A DNA stretch of 64,000 bases from Nitrosomonadales bacterium (GCA_016234685.1 JACRAT010000016.1:1-64000); one strand, 5' to 3'; counted from the stretch's first letter, positions 34,655-43,981 are shown. Translations and numbers: made by a program. Notes: generated from the sequence alone by a model not told the origin.

Positions 34655-35071
34655 ATGGCTTACAGCGAAAAATTACTAGACCACTATGAGAATCCGCGCA
34701 ACGTCGGTGCGCTGAGTAAGGAGGATTCTCATGTCGGCACGGGCATGGTCGGGGCGCCGGCTTGCGGCGACGTGATGAAGTTGCAGATCCGCGTCAACGA
34801 TGACGGTGTGATCGAGGATGCGAAGTTCAAGACTTACGGCTGCGGTTCGGCCATCGCATCCAGTTCGTTGGTGACGGAGTGGGTCAAGGGCAAGACGCTG
34901 GATCAGGCCTTGCAGATCAAGAACACCGCCATTGCGGAAGAGCTGGCGTTACCGCCGGTGAAGATCCACTGTTCCATTTTGGCGGAAGACGCCATCAAGG
35001 CGGCAGTGGCGGATTATCAGTCCAAGCATGGCTCGGTGGTGGAGACCTCAGCCTGCAAGGGCAATGCTTGA
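34655..35071 (+). CDS. iscU: Fe-S scaffold protein IscU
   Basis: [47 protein letters not shown]. Confidence 0.96.
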   Translation: MAYSEKLLDHYENPRNVGALSKEDSHVGTGMVGAPACGDVMKLQIRVNDDGVIEDAKFKTYGCGSAIASSSLVTEWVKGKTLDQALQIKNTAIAEELALPPVKIHCSILAEDAIKAAVADYQSKHGSVVETSACKGNA

Positions 35072-35081
35072 AGGAGCGATC

Positions 35082-35405
35082 ATGGCGATTTCTATGACTG
35101 AGAGCGCCGCACAGCATGTGCGGAATTTCCTGACCAAACGCGGCAAGGGCGTCGGCCTGCGTCTGGGCGTGCGCACCAGCGGCTGCTCCGGCATGGCTTA
35201 CAAACTGGAGTTCGCTGACGAGATCGCCAGCGACGATCTGACTTTCGACAGCCACGGCGTCACTTTGCTGGTCGATCCCAAGAGTCTGCCCTACATCGAC
35301 GGGATGGTGCTGGATTACACCCGCGAAGGGTTGAACGAAGGCTTCAAGTTCGACAACCCCAACGTCAAGGATCAATGCGGCTGTGGCGAAAGTTTCAAGG
35401 TGTAA
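35082..35405 (+). CDS. iscA: Iron-sulfur cluster assembly protein IscA
   Basis: [21 protein letters not shown]-terminal CGCG. Confidence 0.94.
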   Translation: MAISMTESAAQHVRNFLTKRGKGVGLRLGVRTSGCSGMAYKLEFADEIASDDLTFDSHGVTLLVDPKSLPYIDGMVLDYTREGLNEGFKFDNPNVKDQCGCGESFKV

Positions 35406-35968
35406 TGGCTGCCTCGCCCATTGATCTTGGCAGCGCCAAAACTCGTTTGCAGCAGGATTTCTTCCAGTTGTTCGGTCTGACAGCGCGCTTCCAGCTTGAT
35501 AGCACGCTGCTCGACCAGCGTTACCGCGCCTTGCAAACACAAGTCCACCCCGATAAATTTGCCCATCTGCCCGAAGCCGAACGGCGCTTGTCCATGCAAT
35601 GGGCGACCCGCGTCAACGAGGGCTATCAGATGCTGCGCAGCCCGATCAGCCGGGGGCGCTATCTGCTGAAACTGCACGGCGTGGATACGCAGGAAGAGAC
35701 CAACACTGCGATGCCGGTCGATTTTTTGATTGAGCAGATGGAGTGGCGCGAAGCGGTGCAGGAAGCCATGCAAGCGCGTGAGATCTCCGTGCTGGAAGCG
35801 CTGGAGTCCCGTCTGTCGCACCAGACGCGGGTCTTGCAGGAGCAACTCGGCGACAAGATAGACGTAGCGCAAGACTATATTGCCGCCGCCGGCGACGTGC
35901 GCAAACTGCGCTTTTTGGAAAAACTCGCGGAGGAGATCGCTTCCGCTTTCGATGAGATAGATAACTAA
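35405..35968 (+). CDS. hscB: Co-chaperone HscB
   Basis: J-domain VHPDKFAHLPEAERRLSMQWATRVNEGYQMLRSP. Confidence 0.92.
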   Translation: MAASPIDLGSAKTRLQQDFFQLFGLTARFQLDSTLLDQRYRALQTQVHPDKFAHLPEAERRLSMQWATRVNEGYQMLRSPISRGRYLLKLHGVDTQEETNTAMPVDFLIEQMEWREAVQEAMQAREISVLEALESRLSHQTRVLQEQLGDKIDVAQDYIAAAGDVRKLRFLEKLAEEIASAFDEIDN

Positions 35969-36045
35969 AGCTCGTGGTCTGTAGCCGGTAGCTAGCAGCC
36001 AAACGGTTCAGCTACCCGCTACAAGCTACTGGCTACAAGCTCGAT

Positions 36046-37935
36046 ATGGCACTACTCCAAATCTCTGAACCCGGTCTTTCTACTTTGCCGCATCAGCATC
36101 GGCTGGCGGTGGGCATCGACCTTGGGACGACCAATTCGCTGGTGGCCACGGTGCGTAACGGCATCAGTGTGGTGTTGAACGACGCCGACGGGCGTGCCTT
36201 GCTGCCTTCGGTGGTGCGCTATCTGCCCGACGGTGAGGTGCAGGTGGGCGAGGGTGCGCAGGTGGCGCAGAACGAAGATCCGGCCAACACCATCGTCTCG
36301 GTCAAACGCTTCATGGGGCGCGGCCTGCGCGACATCGGCGATGTCAGCGGCTCGCCTTACCGTTTCGTCGATAGCGCTTCGACAGGCTCGGGGCAGGGGC
36401 CGGGTATGGTGCAACTGCGCACCGTCGCCGGGGTGAAGAGTCCGGTCGAAGTCTCCGCCGAGATATTGAAGCAACTCCGTCTGCGCGCCGAAGCCGCTCT
36501 GGGCGGTGAGTTGGTCGGTGCGGTCATCACTGTTCCGGCCTATTTCGACGATGCCCAGCGTCAGGCTACCAAGGATGCGGCCAAGCTGGCCGGGCTGAAT
36601 GTGCTGCGTCTGCTCAACGAACCGACCGCCGCCGCCATCGCCTACGGGCTGGATAACGCCAGCGAAGGCGTGTACGCGGTCTACGATCTGGGCGGTGGCA
36701 CTTTCGATATTTCGATCCTGCGGCTGTCGCGCGGGGTGTTCGAGGTGCTGGCCGCCAACGGCGATTCGGCGCTGGGCGGCGACGACTTCGACCATCGCAT
36801 CTATTGCTGGGTGTTGGAAAAGAACAATCTGCCGCCGCTGGGCGCGCACGACATACGCTTGCTGCTGACTCGCGCCCGCGCCGCCAAGGAAGAGCTGAGC
36901 GACCACGCCGAGACTCGCATCACGGCAGTGCTGAGCTCTGGAGAAGTCATTGATAACGTACTGACCCAGCACGATTTCCATGAGATGAGTCGCAACCTCG
37001 TCGCGCGTACCATGCAGCCTTTGCGTCGTGCGCTGCGCGATGCCGGGCTTAAGGCGGACGAGATCAAAGGCGTGGTGATGGTGGGCGGCGCGACGCGGAT
37101 GCCGCAGGTGCAACACGCCGTGGCGGAATTCTTTCAGCAAGCGCCGCTGACCAATCTCGACCCGGACAAGGTGGTGGCGCTGGGCGCAGCGATCCAGGCC
37201 AACGTGCTGGCGGGTAACCGCAGCGGCGACGACTGGTTGTTGCTCGACGTGATCCCGCTGTCGCTGGGCATCGAGATCATGGGAGGGCTGACCGAGAAGA
37301 TCGTGCCGCGCAACAGCACCATCCCCACCGCGCGGGCGCAGGAATTCACTACTTTCCGCGATGGGCAAACTACGCTGAGCGTGCATGTGGTGCAGGGCGA
37401 ACGCGAACTGGTCGCCGATTGCCGCTCGCTGGCCCGCTTCGAATTGCGCGGTATTCCGCCCATGGTGGCCGGGGCGGCACGCATCCGGGTGACTTTTCAG
37501 GTGGATGCGGACGGGCTGCTCAGTGTCTCGGCGCGCGAGATGACCTCGGGCGTGGAAGCCAGCGTGGTTGTCAAGCCATCCTACGGTCTGAGCGACGACG
37601 AGATCAGCCGCATGTTGCAGGATTCCTTCAGTCACGCCGAAGCCGACATGCGCGCCCGAGCCTTGTCCGAAGCCAAGGTCGAAGCCGAGCGTCTGCTCGA
37701 AGCAGTGGCGGCGGCGCTGGCTGAAGACGGTGGTTTGTTGTCGGCGCAGGAGCGCGCTGCTGTCGATGCCCGGATGGATGCCCTGCGTGCGCGGCTGGCT
37801 GGTGATGCGGCCAGTGCGGTCAAGATGGCGACCGATGGCCTGAACTTGGCCACCGCGCAGTTCGCCGCGCGCCGCATGGATGCCAGCGTGAAGCGCGCTC
37901 TGACCGGGCACAGACTGGACGAACTCGATGTCTGA
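36046..37935 (+). CDS. hscA: Fe-S assembly chaperone HscA (Hsp70 family)
   Basis: [32 protein letters not shown]; located in the isc operon. Confidence 0.94.
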   Translation: MALLQISEPGLSTLPHQHRLAVGIDLGTTNSLVATVRNGISVVLNDADGRALLPSVVRYLPDGEVQVGEGAQVAQNEDPANTIVSVKRFMGRGLRDIGDVSGSPYRFVDSASTGSGQGPGMVQLRTVAGVKSPVEVSAEILKQLRLRAEAALGGELVGAVITVPAYFDDAQRQATKDAAKLAGLNVLRLLNEPTAAAIAYGLDNASEGVYAVYDLGGGTFDISILRLSRGVFEVLAANGDSALGGDDFDHRIYCWVLEKNNLPPLGAHDIRLLLTRARAAKEELSDHAETRITAVLSSGEVIDNVLTQHDFHEMSRNLVARTMQPLRRALRDAGLKADEIKGVVMVGGATRMPQVQHAVAEFFQQAPLTNLDPDKVVALGAAIQANVLAGNRSGDDWLLLDVIPLSLGIEIMGGLTEKIVPRNSTIPTARAQEFTTFRDGQTTLSVHVVQGERELVADCRSLARFELRGIPPMVAGAARIRVTFQVDADGLLSVSAREMTSGVEASVVVKPSYGLSDDEISRMLQDSFSHAEADMRARALSEAKVEAERLLEAVAAALAEDGGLLSAQERAAVDARMDALRARLAGDAASAVKMATDGLNLATAQFAARRMDASVKRALTGHRLDELDV

Positions 37936-38722
37936 TCACGTTCTCGACCCCGATTTCATCGCTGGGCTGCGCACCCGGCTGGCGCAACATCCCATCTACG
38001 CCGAGCTGCGCACACTGCCGGACCTGCGCATCTTCATGGCCCACCACGTCCATTCGGTGTGGGACTTCATGTCTCTCATCAAATACTTACAGCATACTGT
38101 TGCACCGGCGCGTTGGCCGTGGACACCGGGGCGTGATGCCAGCGTGCAGCGTTTCATCAACGAACTGGTGCTGGAAGAAGAGACCGACGCGGCTGGGCCG
38201 GGTGCGCCGGGCGAGTTCTCCAGTCACTTCCAGCTCTATCTGGGCGCGATGCGCGAGATCGGCGCGGATGCCGACACGCCATTGCGCTTCGTCACTCTGG
38301 CGGGCGAGCAGGGCATCGCCGCTGCGCTGGCCTCCGGGCTGGTGCCCGCGCCTTCGGCGCGCTTCAACCGACTGACCTTCGATTTCATCGCCAGCGACAA
38401 GCCGCATCTGGTCGCTGCCGCGCTGGCGCTGGGGCGTGAGCATGTCATCCCGGCGATGTTCCGGGCCTTTCTGGCCAATATGGCCATCGGCGAAAAAGAC
38501 GCCCCGGTGTTCCATTACTATCTCAATCGCCACATCCATCTGGACGAGGATTTCCACGCACCGCTCAGCTTGCGTCTGCTCGATGCGCTGTGCGGCAACG
38601 ATCCAGCCAAGTTGGAAGAAGCGCGTATCGCTGCCGAGCAGGCGGTGGCGGCACGCATGGAATTCTGGGACGGGGTGCAAGCCGCCATCCGCACCCGCAA
38701 GGAGGAATCATGCCCCGTTTGA
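37928..38722 (+). CDS. DUF3050-like protein (haem-oxygenase-like fold) inside the isc operon
   Basis: [47 protein letters not shown]; overlaps the hscA end. Confidence 0.75.
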   Translation: MSDHVLDPDFIAGLRTRLAQHPIYAELRTLPDLRIFMAHHVHSVWDFMSLIKYLQHTVAPARWPWTPGRDASVQRFINELVLEEETDAAGPGAPGEFSSHFQLYLGAMREIGADADTPLRFVTLAGEQGIAAALASGLVPAPSARFNRLTFDFIASDKPHLVAAALALGREHVIPAMFRAFLANMAIGEKDAPVFHYYLNRHIHLDEDFHAPLSLRLLDALCGNDPAKLEEARIAAEQAVAARMEFWDGVQAAIRTRKEESCPV

Positions 38723-39051
38723 TCGTTCTACCCCATGTCGAACTGTGCCCGCAGGGCGCGCTGTTCGAGGTCGCCAGCGGCACGACGGTGTGTGATGCGC
38801 TGCTGGAACACGGCATAGAGATCGAGCACGCCTGCGAGAAATCCTGTGCCTGCACCACTTGCCACGTGGTCATCCGCGAAGGCTTCAACTCGCTGGAAGC
38901 GGCGGAAGAGCTGGAAGAAGACATGCTGGACAAGGCATGGGGGCTGGAGCCGACCTCGCGCTTATCGTGCCAAGCGCGCGTCGCCGAACAGGATCTGGTC
39001 GTGGAGATACCGAAATACACCATCAACATGGCGAAGGAGGGACACCGATGA
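38710..39051 (+). CDS. fdx: ISC [2Fe-2S] ferredoxin
   Basis: EHACEKSCACTTCHVVIREGF. Confidence 0.94.
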   Translation: MPRLIVLPHVELCPQGALFEVASGTTVCDALLEHGIEIEHACEKSCACTTCHVVIREGFNSLEAAEELEEDMLDKAWGLEPTSRLSCQARVAEQDLVVEIPKYTINMAKEGHR

Positions 39052-39242
39052 GATGGACTGATGTGAACGAGATCGCCATCGGATTGGCGGATACGCACCC
39101 GGATACCGACCCGCGCTATGTGCGTTTCACCGATCTGCACGCATGGGTGATGGCCTTGGCTGGCTTTGCCGATGCGCCCAACAACAGCAACGAAAAGATC
39201 CTCGAAGCCATACAGATGGCTTGGATAGACGAGGTGGAATGA
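39048..39242 (+). CDS. iscX: IscX
   Basis: MRWTDVNEIAIGLADTHPDTDPRYVRFTDLHAWV. Confidence 0.92.
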   Translation: MRWTDVNEIAIGLADTHPDTDPRYVRFTDLHAWVMALAGFADAPNNSNEKILEAIQMAWIDEVE

Positions 39243-39769
39243 TGGCAAAAGTAAGCAAAATCAAAAGACCCGCCACCAAATCCAAAGGCGGCTCGCGCTG
39301 GCCTTACTGGCTGGGGGCGCTGGCGATAGGCGCGATGTTCTGCGGCGCGCTGTATCTGCAATACGTCAAACATCAAGAGCCATGCCCGCTGTGCATGGTG
39401 CAGCGCGGCATCTTCGCCGTGATGGGCGTGCTGTTCCTCATCGCCGCCTTGCACAACCCACGTGCCACCGCCGCCAAAATCTACGGCTTCCTGATCGGCC
39501 TGCTGGCCTTCGTCGGCGTCGGCGTGGCGGCGCGCCACATCTGGATCCAGCACCTGCCCAAAGACCAAGTCCCCGCCTGCGGCCCCGGTTTGGACTACAT
39601 GTTGAAAAACTTCCCGATGTCGGACGTGCTGCGCGAACTGATGCACGGCTCCGGCGAATGCGCCGAGAAGGGCTGGACCCTGCTCAACCTCGGCATCCCC
39701 GAGTGGTCGCTGGTGAGCTATGTCTTGCTGGGGTGCTGGGCGATGCTGGTGGCGGTGAAGCGAAGCTGA
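39242..39769 (+). CDS. dsbB: Disulfide bond formation protein B
   Basis: EPCPLCMVQRGIF; multiple TM segments. Confidence 0.88.
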   Translation: MAKVSKIKRPATKSKGGSRWPYWLGALAIGAMFCGALYLQYVKHQEPCPLCMVQRGIFAVMGVLFLIAALHNPRATAAKIYGFLIGLLAFVGVGVAARHIWIQHLPKDQVPACGPGLDYMLKNFPMSDVLRELMHGSGECAEKGWTLLNLGIPEWSLVSYVLLGCWAMLVAVKRS

Positions 39770-39787
39770 GTTACCCTTAATCGCCTC

Positions 39788-39918
39788 AATAATCCGCCTG
39801 GCATTGCAAACGAAAGGCTGACCGCAATGTTCAGGAATGATGTTGGTGCGCGGGCGTTTGCAGCTATCTAGTCGGCAATCCAAAATCAAACTACATTCAG
39901 GCGGCTAAGGGAAAGTCT
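39788..39918 (+). repeat. Direct repeat copy 1 flanking the toxin-antitoxin module
   Basis: aataatccgcc...aaggctgaccgc...gatgttggtg...atctagtcg.caatccaaaatc.aactacattcag...ctaaggga; aligns with 40882-41013. Confidence 0.85.
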
Positions 39919-39928
39919 ATTGCATCGT

Positions 39929-39947
39929 CATACGTATATTGCGTATG
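39929..39947 (+). promoter_or_regulatory. Candidate autoregulatory operator/promoter of the TA module
   Basis: Palindrome CATACG-tatattg-CGTATG overlapping a TATGAT -10-like hexamer just upstream of the toxin ATG. Confidence 0.5.
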
Positions 39948-39956
39948 ATTTGAACC

Positions 39957-40301
39957 ATGCAAGCTCTATTCATTGAACTGCCATTCTTTTCCCGATACCG
40001 ACAGGACTATCTGGATGATGACCGCTACCGAGAATTTCAAGAAATGCTGCTGAAAAAGCCAGAGGCTGGTGATGTGATCGAAGGAACGGGCGGGTTGCGA
40101 AAAATCCGTTTCGCCGATGCCAAGAGGGGAAAGGGCAAGCGTGGCGGCCTTCGAGTGATTTACTACTGGTGGCATTCTGGAGAGCCGTTCTGGTTGTATA
40201 CGATCTACAACAAAGATGAAATGGATGACTTGACCTTCGAGCAAAAGAAGATTTTGAAAGACTTGCTCAAGAAAGAGTTAGACGCAAGGAGAACCCAATG
40301 A
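39957..40301 (+). CDS. RelE/HigB-like type II toxin
   Basis: MQALFIELPFFSRYRQDYLDDDRYREFQEMLLKKPEAGDVIEGTGGLRKIRFADAKRGKGKRGGLRVIYYW. Confidence 0.88.
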   Translation: MQALFIELPFFSRYRQDYLDDDRYREFQEMLLKKPEAGDVIEGTGGLRKIRFADAKRGKGKRGGLRVIYYWWHSGEPFWLYTIYNKDEMDDLTFEQKKILKDLLKKELDARRTQ

Positions 40302-40609
40302 AACGAAATTTGTTTGAAGAGTTGGCCGAGGGCTTCGGGGCGCTCGAATCTGCCCGACAAGGCAAACTAACATTACGCCACAGTGTAGTTGAATTGAAAC
40401 CAGCGCCGACAATCACGCCTGATGAGTTGTTGACTTTGCGAGAACGGCTACACATGTCGCGCTCGGTATTCGCAAGGTATTTGCGGACCAATGTTCGTAC
40501 ATTGGAAAACTGGGAGCAAGGCAGAGCTAGCCCGAATGCTCAAGCTGCATTGTTGATTCGGATGGTCGAGAACTACCCAGATACTGTCGAGCGATTATCG
40601 GTGATTTGA
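40298..40609 (+). CDS. HTH (Xre/HigA/NadS-like) antitoxin
   Basis: LTLRERLHMSRSVFARYLRTNVRTLENWEQGRASPN; overlaps the toxin stop. Confidence 0.88.
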   Translation: MKRNLFEELAEGFGALESARQGKLTLRHSVVELKPAPTITPDELLTLRERLHMSRSVFARYLRTNVRTLENWEQGRASPNAQAALLIRMVENYPDTVERLSVI

Positions 40610-40881
40610 GATGAGTTCCCTTGCGGGAATCGGTTGTGATTCGTTGTGATTCGTTGTGAAACGCAGGGCATGGAAATAATCGTCATTCCGTGAATTACTA
40701 AATGTAATCAATATGTTATGTCGTATGTATTGCCTCGTCATCAATTTTTTAAGTTGATCTCCTTTTGTGGATTTCCACGCCGCTTCGAACTGGCGGGCGC
40801 GGGAGGCTAGAATCCAACGTATAGCTTCAACGATGTGTTTCAGCGAAGCTGATACCCTTGACCACCTCGCGCTCCGCAGTG

Positions 40882-41013
40882 AATAATCCGCCATAGCATC
40901 GCAAATGGAAGGCTGACCGCGATGCTCAAGGATGATGTTGGTGTGCGGGTGTTTGAACCTATCTAGTCGACAATCCAAAATCGAACTACATTCAGACGAC
41001 TAAGGGAATGTCT
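40882..41013 (+). repeat. Direct repeat copy 2 flanking the toxin-antitoxin module
   Basis: Aligns end to end with 39788-39918 with scattered substitutions and one indel. Confidence 0.85.
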
Positions 41014-41073
41014 TGATGTTACCAACTACCGCACCATGTAATCGCATCCGGCGAGTAGGTCGGGTTTCAACCC

Positions 41074-41112
41074 GTCCAGCGTCCAGCGTCCAGCGTCCAG
41101 CGTCCAGCGTCC
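41074..41112 (+). repeat. Heptamer tandem repeat (GTCCAGC, five copies plus partial)
   Basis: gtccagc at 41074, 41081, 41088, 41095, 41102, then gtcca; fused to a gtaggtcgggtttcaacccg palindrome. Confidence 0.9.
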
Positions 41113-41180
41113 ATTAGACGGGCGCGGGCGAAAAGTTCCCGCATATTTCAACGAAATTTCCCGTCCGGCAGGAGGCCATC

Positions 41181-41531
41181 ATGGCTGAAGCCGGGCGTGG
41201 TGTAGTGCTGGAAAAGATGTACCGCTTCCAGTTATGGCTCATTCCCGCGCTGGAAAAGTTTCCTCGCAGCCAGCGTTTTTTGCTGGGTGACCGCATTCAG
41301 ACACTGGCTCACGACGTGCTGGAAGGGCTTATCGACGCCACCTACAGCCGTGAACCGTTGCCGGTACTCAATCAGGTCAATCTGCGGCTGGAAAAACTGC
41401 GCTTTGCCTTGCGCCTCGCGCGCGACCTCAACCACCTCGATTTACGCCGTTACGAATTTGCCGCCGAATCACTGCTGGAAATTGGGCGCTTGATCGGCGG
41501 GTGGAGAAAGGCCAGTCATGGCAAAGCTTGA
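41181..41531 (+). CDS. avd: DGR accessory variability determinant (Avd-like four-helix bundle)
   Basis: VLEKMYRFQLWLIPALEKFPRSQRFLLGDRIQTLAHDVLEGLIDATYS...LNQVNLRLEKLRFALRLARDLNHLDLRRYEFAAESLLEIGRLIGGWRKA; immediately 5' of and overlapping the RT. Confidence 0.92.
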   Translation: MAEAGRGVVLEKMYRFQLWLIPALEKFPRSQRFLLGDRIQTLAHDVLEGLIDATYSREPLPVLNQVNLRLEKLRFALRLARDLNHLDLRRYEFAAESLLEIGRLIGGWRKASHGKA

Positions 41532-43311
41532 TAAAACCGTAGCCCGGATGCATCGCAGTGAAATGCGGGGTGAGCGTCGCGCCGTAATTCCGGAATCCGC
41601 TGCGCTACTTTCGGGCTACATGCCCAACGCCCCTCACCCCCAGCCCCTCTCCCGCTTGCGGGAGAGGGGAGCAGTATTGAGCGAGGGAGCAACTACCCTC
41701 TCCCGCAAGCGGGAGAGGGTGGCCGACAGGCCGGGTGAGGGGCGTTCAAACAGCGCTGACACTTTGTTCCCCCACCTCACCGCCTTTCCCCACCTGCTGG
41801 AATCTTTGCAGCGCGCTGCCAGCGGCAAGCGCAACAAGCGCGGTGTGGCGGCTTTTCTTGCCCGGCAGGAAAGTGCGCTCATCCACTTGCGCGACCAACT
41901 CCAGTCCGGCGCATGGCGGGGCGGCGGCTACACCGTGATTGAGATCAGTGACCCCAAGCCACGCCGCATTTCCGCCGCCCCGTTTGCTGACCGGGTGGTG
42001 CATCACGCACTATGCTCTGTCATCGCCCCCATTTTCGAGCGCGGCTTCATCGCCGACAGCTATGCCAACCGCGTGGGATACGGCCAGCATCGCGCCGTGG
42101 CGCGCTACGAACACTACCGCGACCGTTACGCCTACGTCTTGCGCTGCGACATCTACCGCTACTTCCCCTCAATCGACCATCAAATACTCAAGCGCGACTA
42201 TCGCCGCCGCATCACCTGCGAGCGCACCTTGGCGTTGATGGACGTGATCGTCGATGGCAGCAACCCGCAAGAGCCGGTCAACCTCATCTTCCCCGGCGAT
42301 GATCTGCTCACTGCCGCCGAACGCCGTCGCGGCCTGCCGCTGGGCAACCTCACCAGCCAGCTGTTTGGCAACCTGTACCTCAACGGCTTTGACCATTTCG
42401 TGAAAGAAGTCTTGCGCGCGCCCTACCTGCGCTTTGTCGATGACTTCGCCCTGTTCGCCCATGATCGCGCCACCCTCGAACGCTGGCAGGCACAAATCGC
42501 CACCTACCTGGCCGGTCGTAGACTCATCCTGCACCCGCGCAAAACCTTCATCGCTGCCACCGCAGAACCGGCGCAGTTTCTCGGCTATGTGCTGCATCGC
42601 GGTGGGCTACGCACCCTTCCGCCGGAAAACGTCCAACGCTTCTGCGGCAGATTGCAATCCCTGCGCACCCGTTGGAAAAACGGCGAACAAAACGAGTCGG
42701 CCATCCGCCAGCGCATCCAGTCATGGATAGCGCACGCGAGCCACGCCGACACTTGGCGCTTGCGCCAGACCCTCTTTCGTGGCGGGTGGTTTGATCCCGC
42801 CTTATTGAACCGGCAGCCGCTCCAGTTACCCGTTCGTCCTGAGCTTGTCGAAGGGCGGGCGCACCTCGCATCCGCTCATGTTTCGACAAGCTCAACACGA
42901 ACGGTTATGGGATTGATTGCTGATTCAACGGAAGCCTTGCCCACCCGTGCTGCGTGGCGGCTCGTGGAACAACGAACCACAGAACTCGCGCGCGGCGAAT
43001 CGCAACAACAACGACCCTGCGAAACGGAACAACAACAACGGCTTCCGTCTTGCCAGATTGCTCCAACGTCAGAACCGGGTGGCTCATGGGCCATCTGGGC
43101 GCACGAGCGAGCGTTCAGGGTGGGCTGGGAAATGGCAGCACCCGCCGTCCGTTTTGGCCGAGAGGCGACGGACGGCGTTCCCGCTTTACCTCCCTCCCCC
43201 ACCGGGGGAGGGAATGAGGGTGAGGGGCTGTACTCTGGTGCAACGCGCAAACCCTCACCCCCAGCCCCTCTCCCTGTGGGAGAGGGGAGTTTCCCCAGCG
43301 TGCCTACATAG
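41518..43311 (+). CDS. Diversity-generating retroelement reverse transcriptase (N-terminal repeat insertion; C-terminal ORF extension across the TR)
   Basis: LFPHLTAFPHLLESLQRAASGKRNKRGVAAF, RCDIYRYFPSIDH, GLPLGNLTSQLFGNLYLNGFDHFVKE, YLRFVDDFALF, FLGYVLHRGG; SQ in RT motif 4 is typical of DGR RTs. The true C-terminus is uncertain because the core ends near 42810. Confidence 0.93.
   Translation: MAKLDKTVARMHRSEMRGERRAVIPESAALLSGYMPNAPHPQPLSRLRERGAVLSEGATTLSRKRERVADRPGEGRSNSADTLFPHLTAFPHLLESLQRAASGKRNKRGVAAFLARQESALIHLRDQLQSGAWRGGGYTVIEISDPKPRRISAAPFADRVVHHALCSVIAPIFERGFIADSYANRVGYGQHRAVARYEHYRDRYAYVLRCDIYRYFPSIDHQILKRDYRRRITCERTLALMDVIVDGSNPQEPVNLIFPGDDLLTAAERRRGLPLGNLTSQLFGNLYLNGFDHFVKEVLRAPYLRFVDDFALFAHDRATLERWQAQIATYLAGRRLILHPRKTFIAATAEPAQFLGYVLHRGGLRTLPPENVQRFCGRLQSLRTRWKNGEQNESAIRQRIQSWIAHASHADTWRLRQTLFRGGWFDPALLNRQPLQLPVRPELVEGRAHLASAHVSTSSTRTVMGLIADSTEALPTRAAWRLVEQRTTELARGESQQQRPCETEQQQRLPSCQIAPTSEPGGSWAIWAHERAFRVGWEMAAPAVRFGREATDGVPALPPSPTGGGNEGEGLYSGATRKPSPPAPLPVGEGSFPSVPT
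41539..41619. repeat. REP-like paired element (GTAGCCCGGATG...CGGGCTAC) inside the RT 5' end
   Basis: gtagcccggatgcatcgcagtgaaatgcgggg...attccggaatccgctgcgctactttcgggctac. Confidence 0.8.
41628..41744. repeat. Palindromic repeat (CCCTCTCCC family) with inverted ends, inside the RT 5' end
   Basis: Ends cgcccctcaccc / gggtgaggggcg; internal hairpins cccctctcccgc-ttgcgggagagggg and ccctctcccgc-aagcgggagaggg. Confidence 0.9.
42830..42904. repeat. Palindromic repeat (CCGTTCGTCCTGAGCTTGTCGAAGG...TTCGACAAGCTCAACACGAACGG)
   Basis: Inverted ends ccgttcgt/acgaacgg; second copy of the element at 26808-26920. Confidence 0.85.
42946..43057 (+). repeat. DGR template repeat (TR); homology extends to ~43064 as an IMH*-like end
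   Basis: 112-bp colinear alignment to 43858-43969 with 18 mismatches, all at TR adenines; 11 AAY codons in the target frame. Confidence 0.97.
43143..43177 (+). ncRNA. Candidate structured DGR spacer hairpin downstream of the TR
   Basis: Perfect 10-bp inverted arms cgccgtccgt / acggacggcg (43143-43152/43168-43177), 15-nt loop. Confidence 0.4.
43190..43288. repeat. Palindromic repeat (CCCTCTCCC family) between TR and target gene
   Basis: cctcccccaccgggggagg...ccctcacccccagcccctctccctgtgggagagggg; related to 3243-3330 and 41628-41744. Confidence 0.85.
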
Positions 43312-43345
43312 GCGATTAGTTGACTTAACCCAAGGAGAACGAAGC

Positions 43346-43971
<626 letters not shown>

Positions 43972-43981
<10 letters not shown>

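Noticed and set aside
36052-37911. 619-aa minus-strand ORF antisense to hscA
   Set aside because: Shadow of the conserved HscA reading frame with no recognisable domain.
39116-39889. 257-aa minus-strand ORF antisense to dsbB and the first direct repeat
   Set aside because: Its N-terminal part is repeat-derived (shared with 40595-40978) and the rest is antisense to dsbB; no support as a real gene.
41074-41112. CRISPR or integron attC site
   Set aside because: A simple heptamer repeat without spacers or integron core sites.
41518-43311. Group II intron or retron reverse transcriptase
   Set aside because: No maturase/endonuclease domain or msr/msd pattern recognised; an adjacent Avd and an A-biased TR/VR pair identify a DGR.
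42917-43345. Treating the TR as a second coding exon of the target protein
   Set aside because: The target has its own RBS (aaggagaacgaagc), ATG and signal peptide at 43346; the open frame through the TR is more likely incidental, so it is reported only as an observation.
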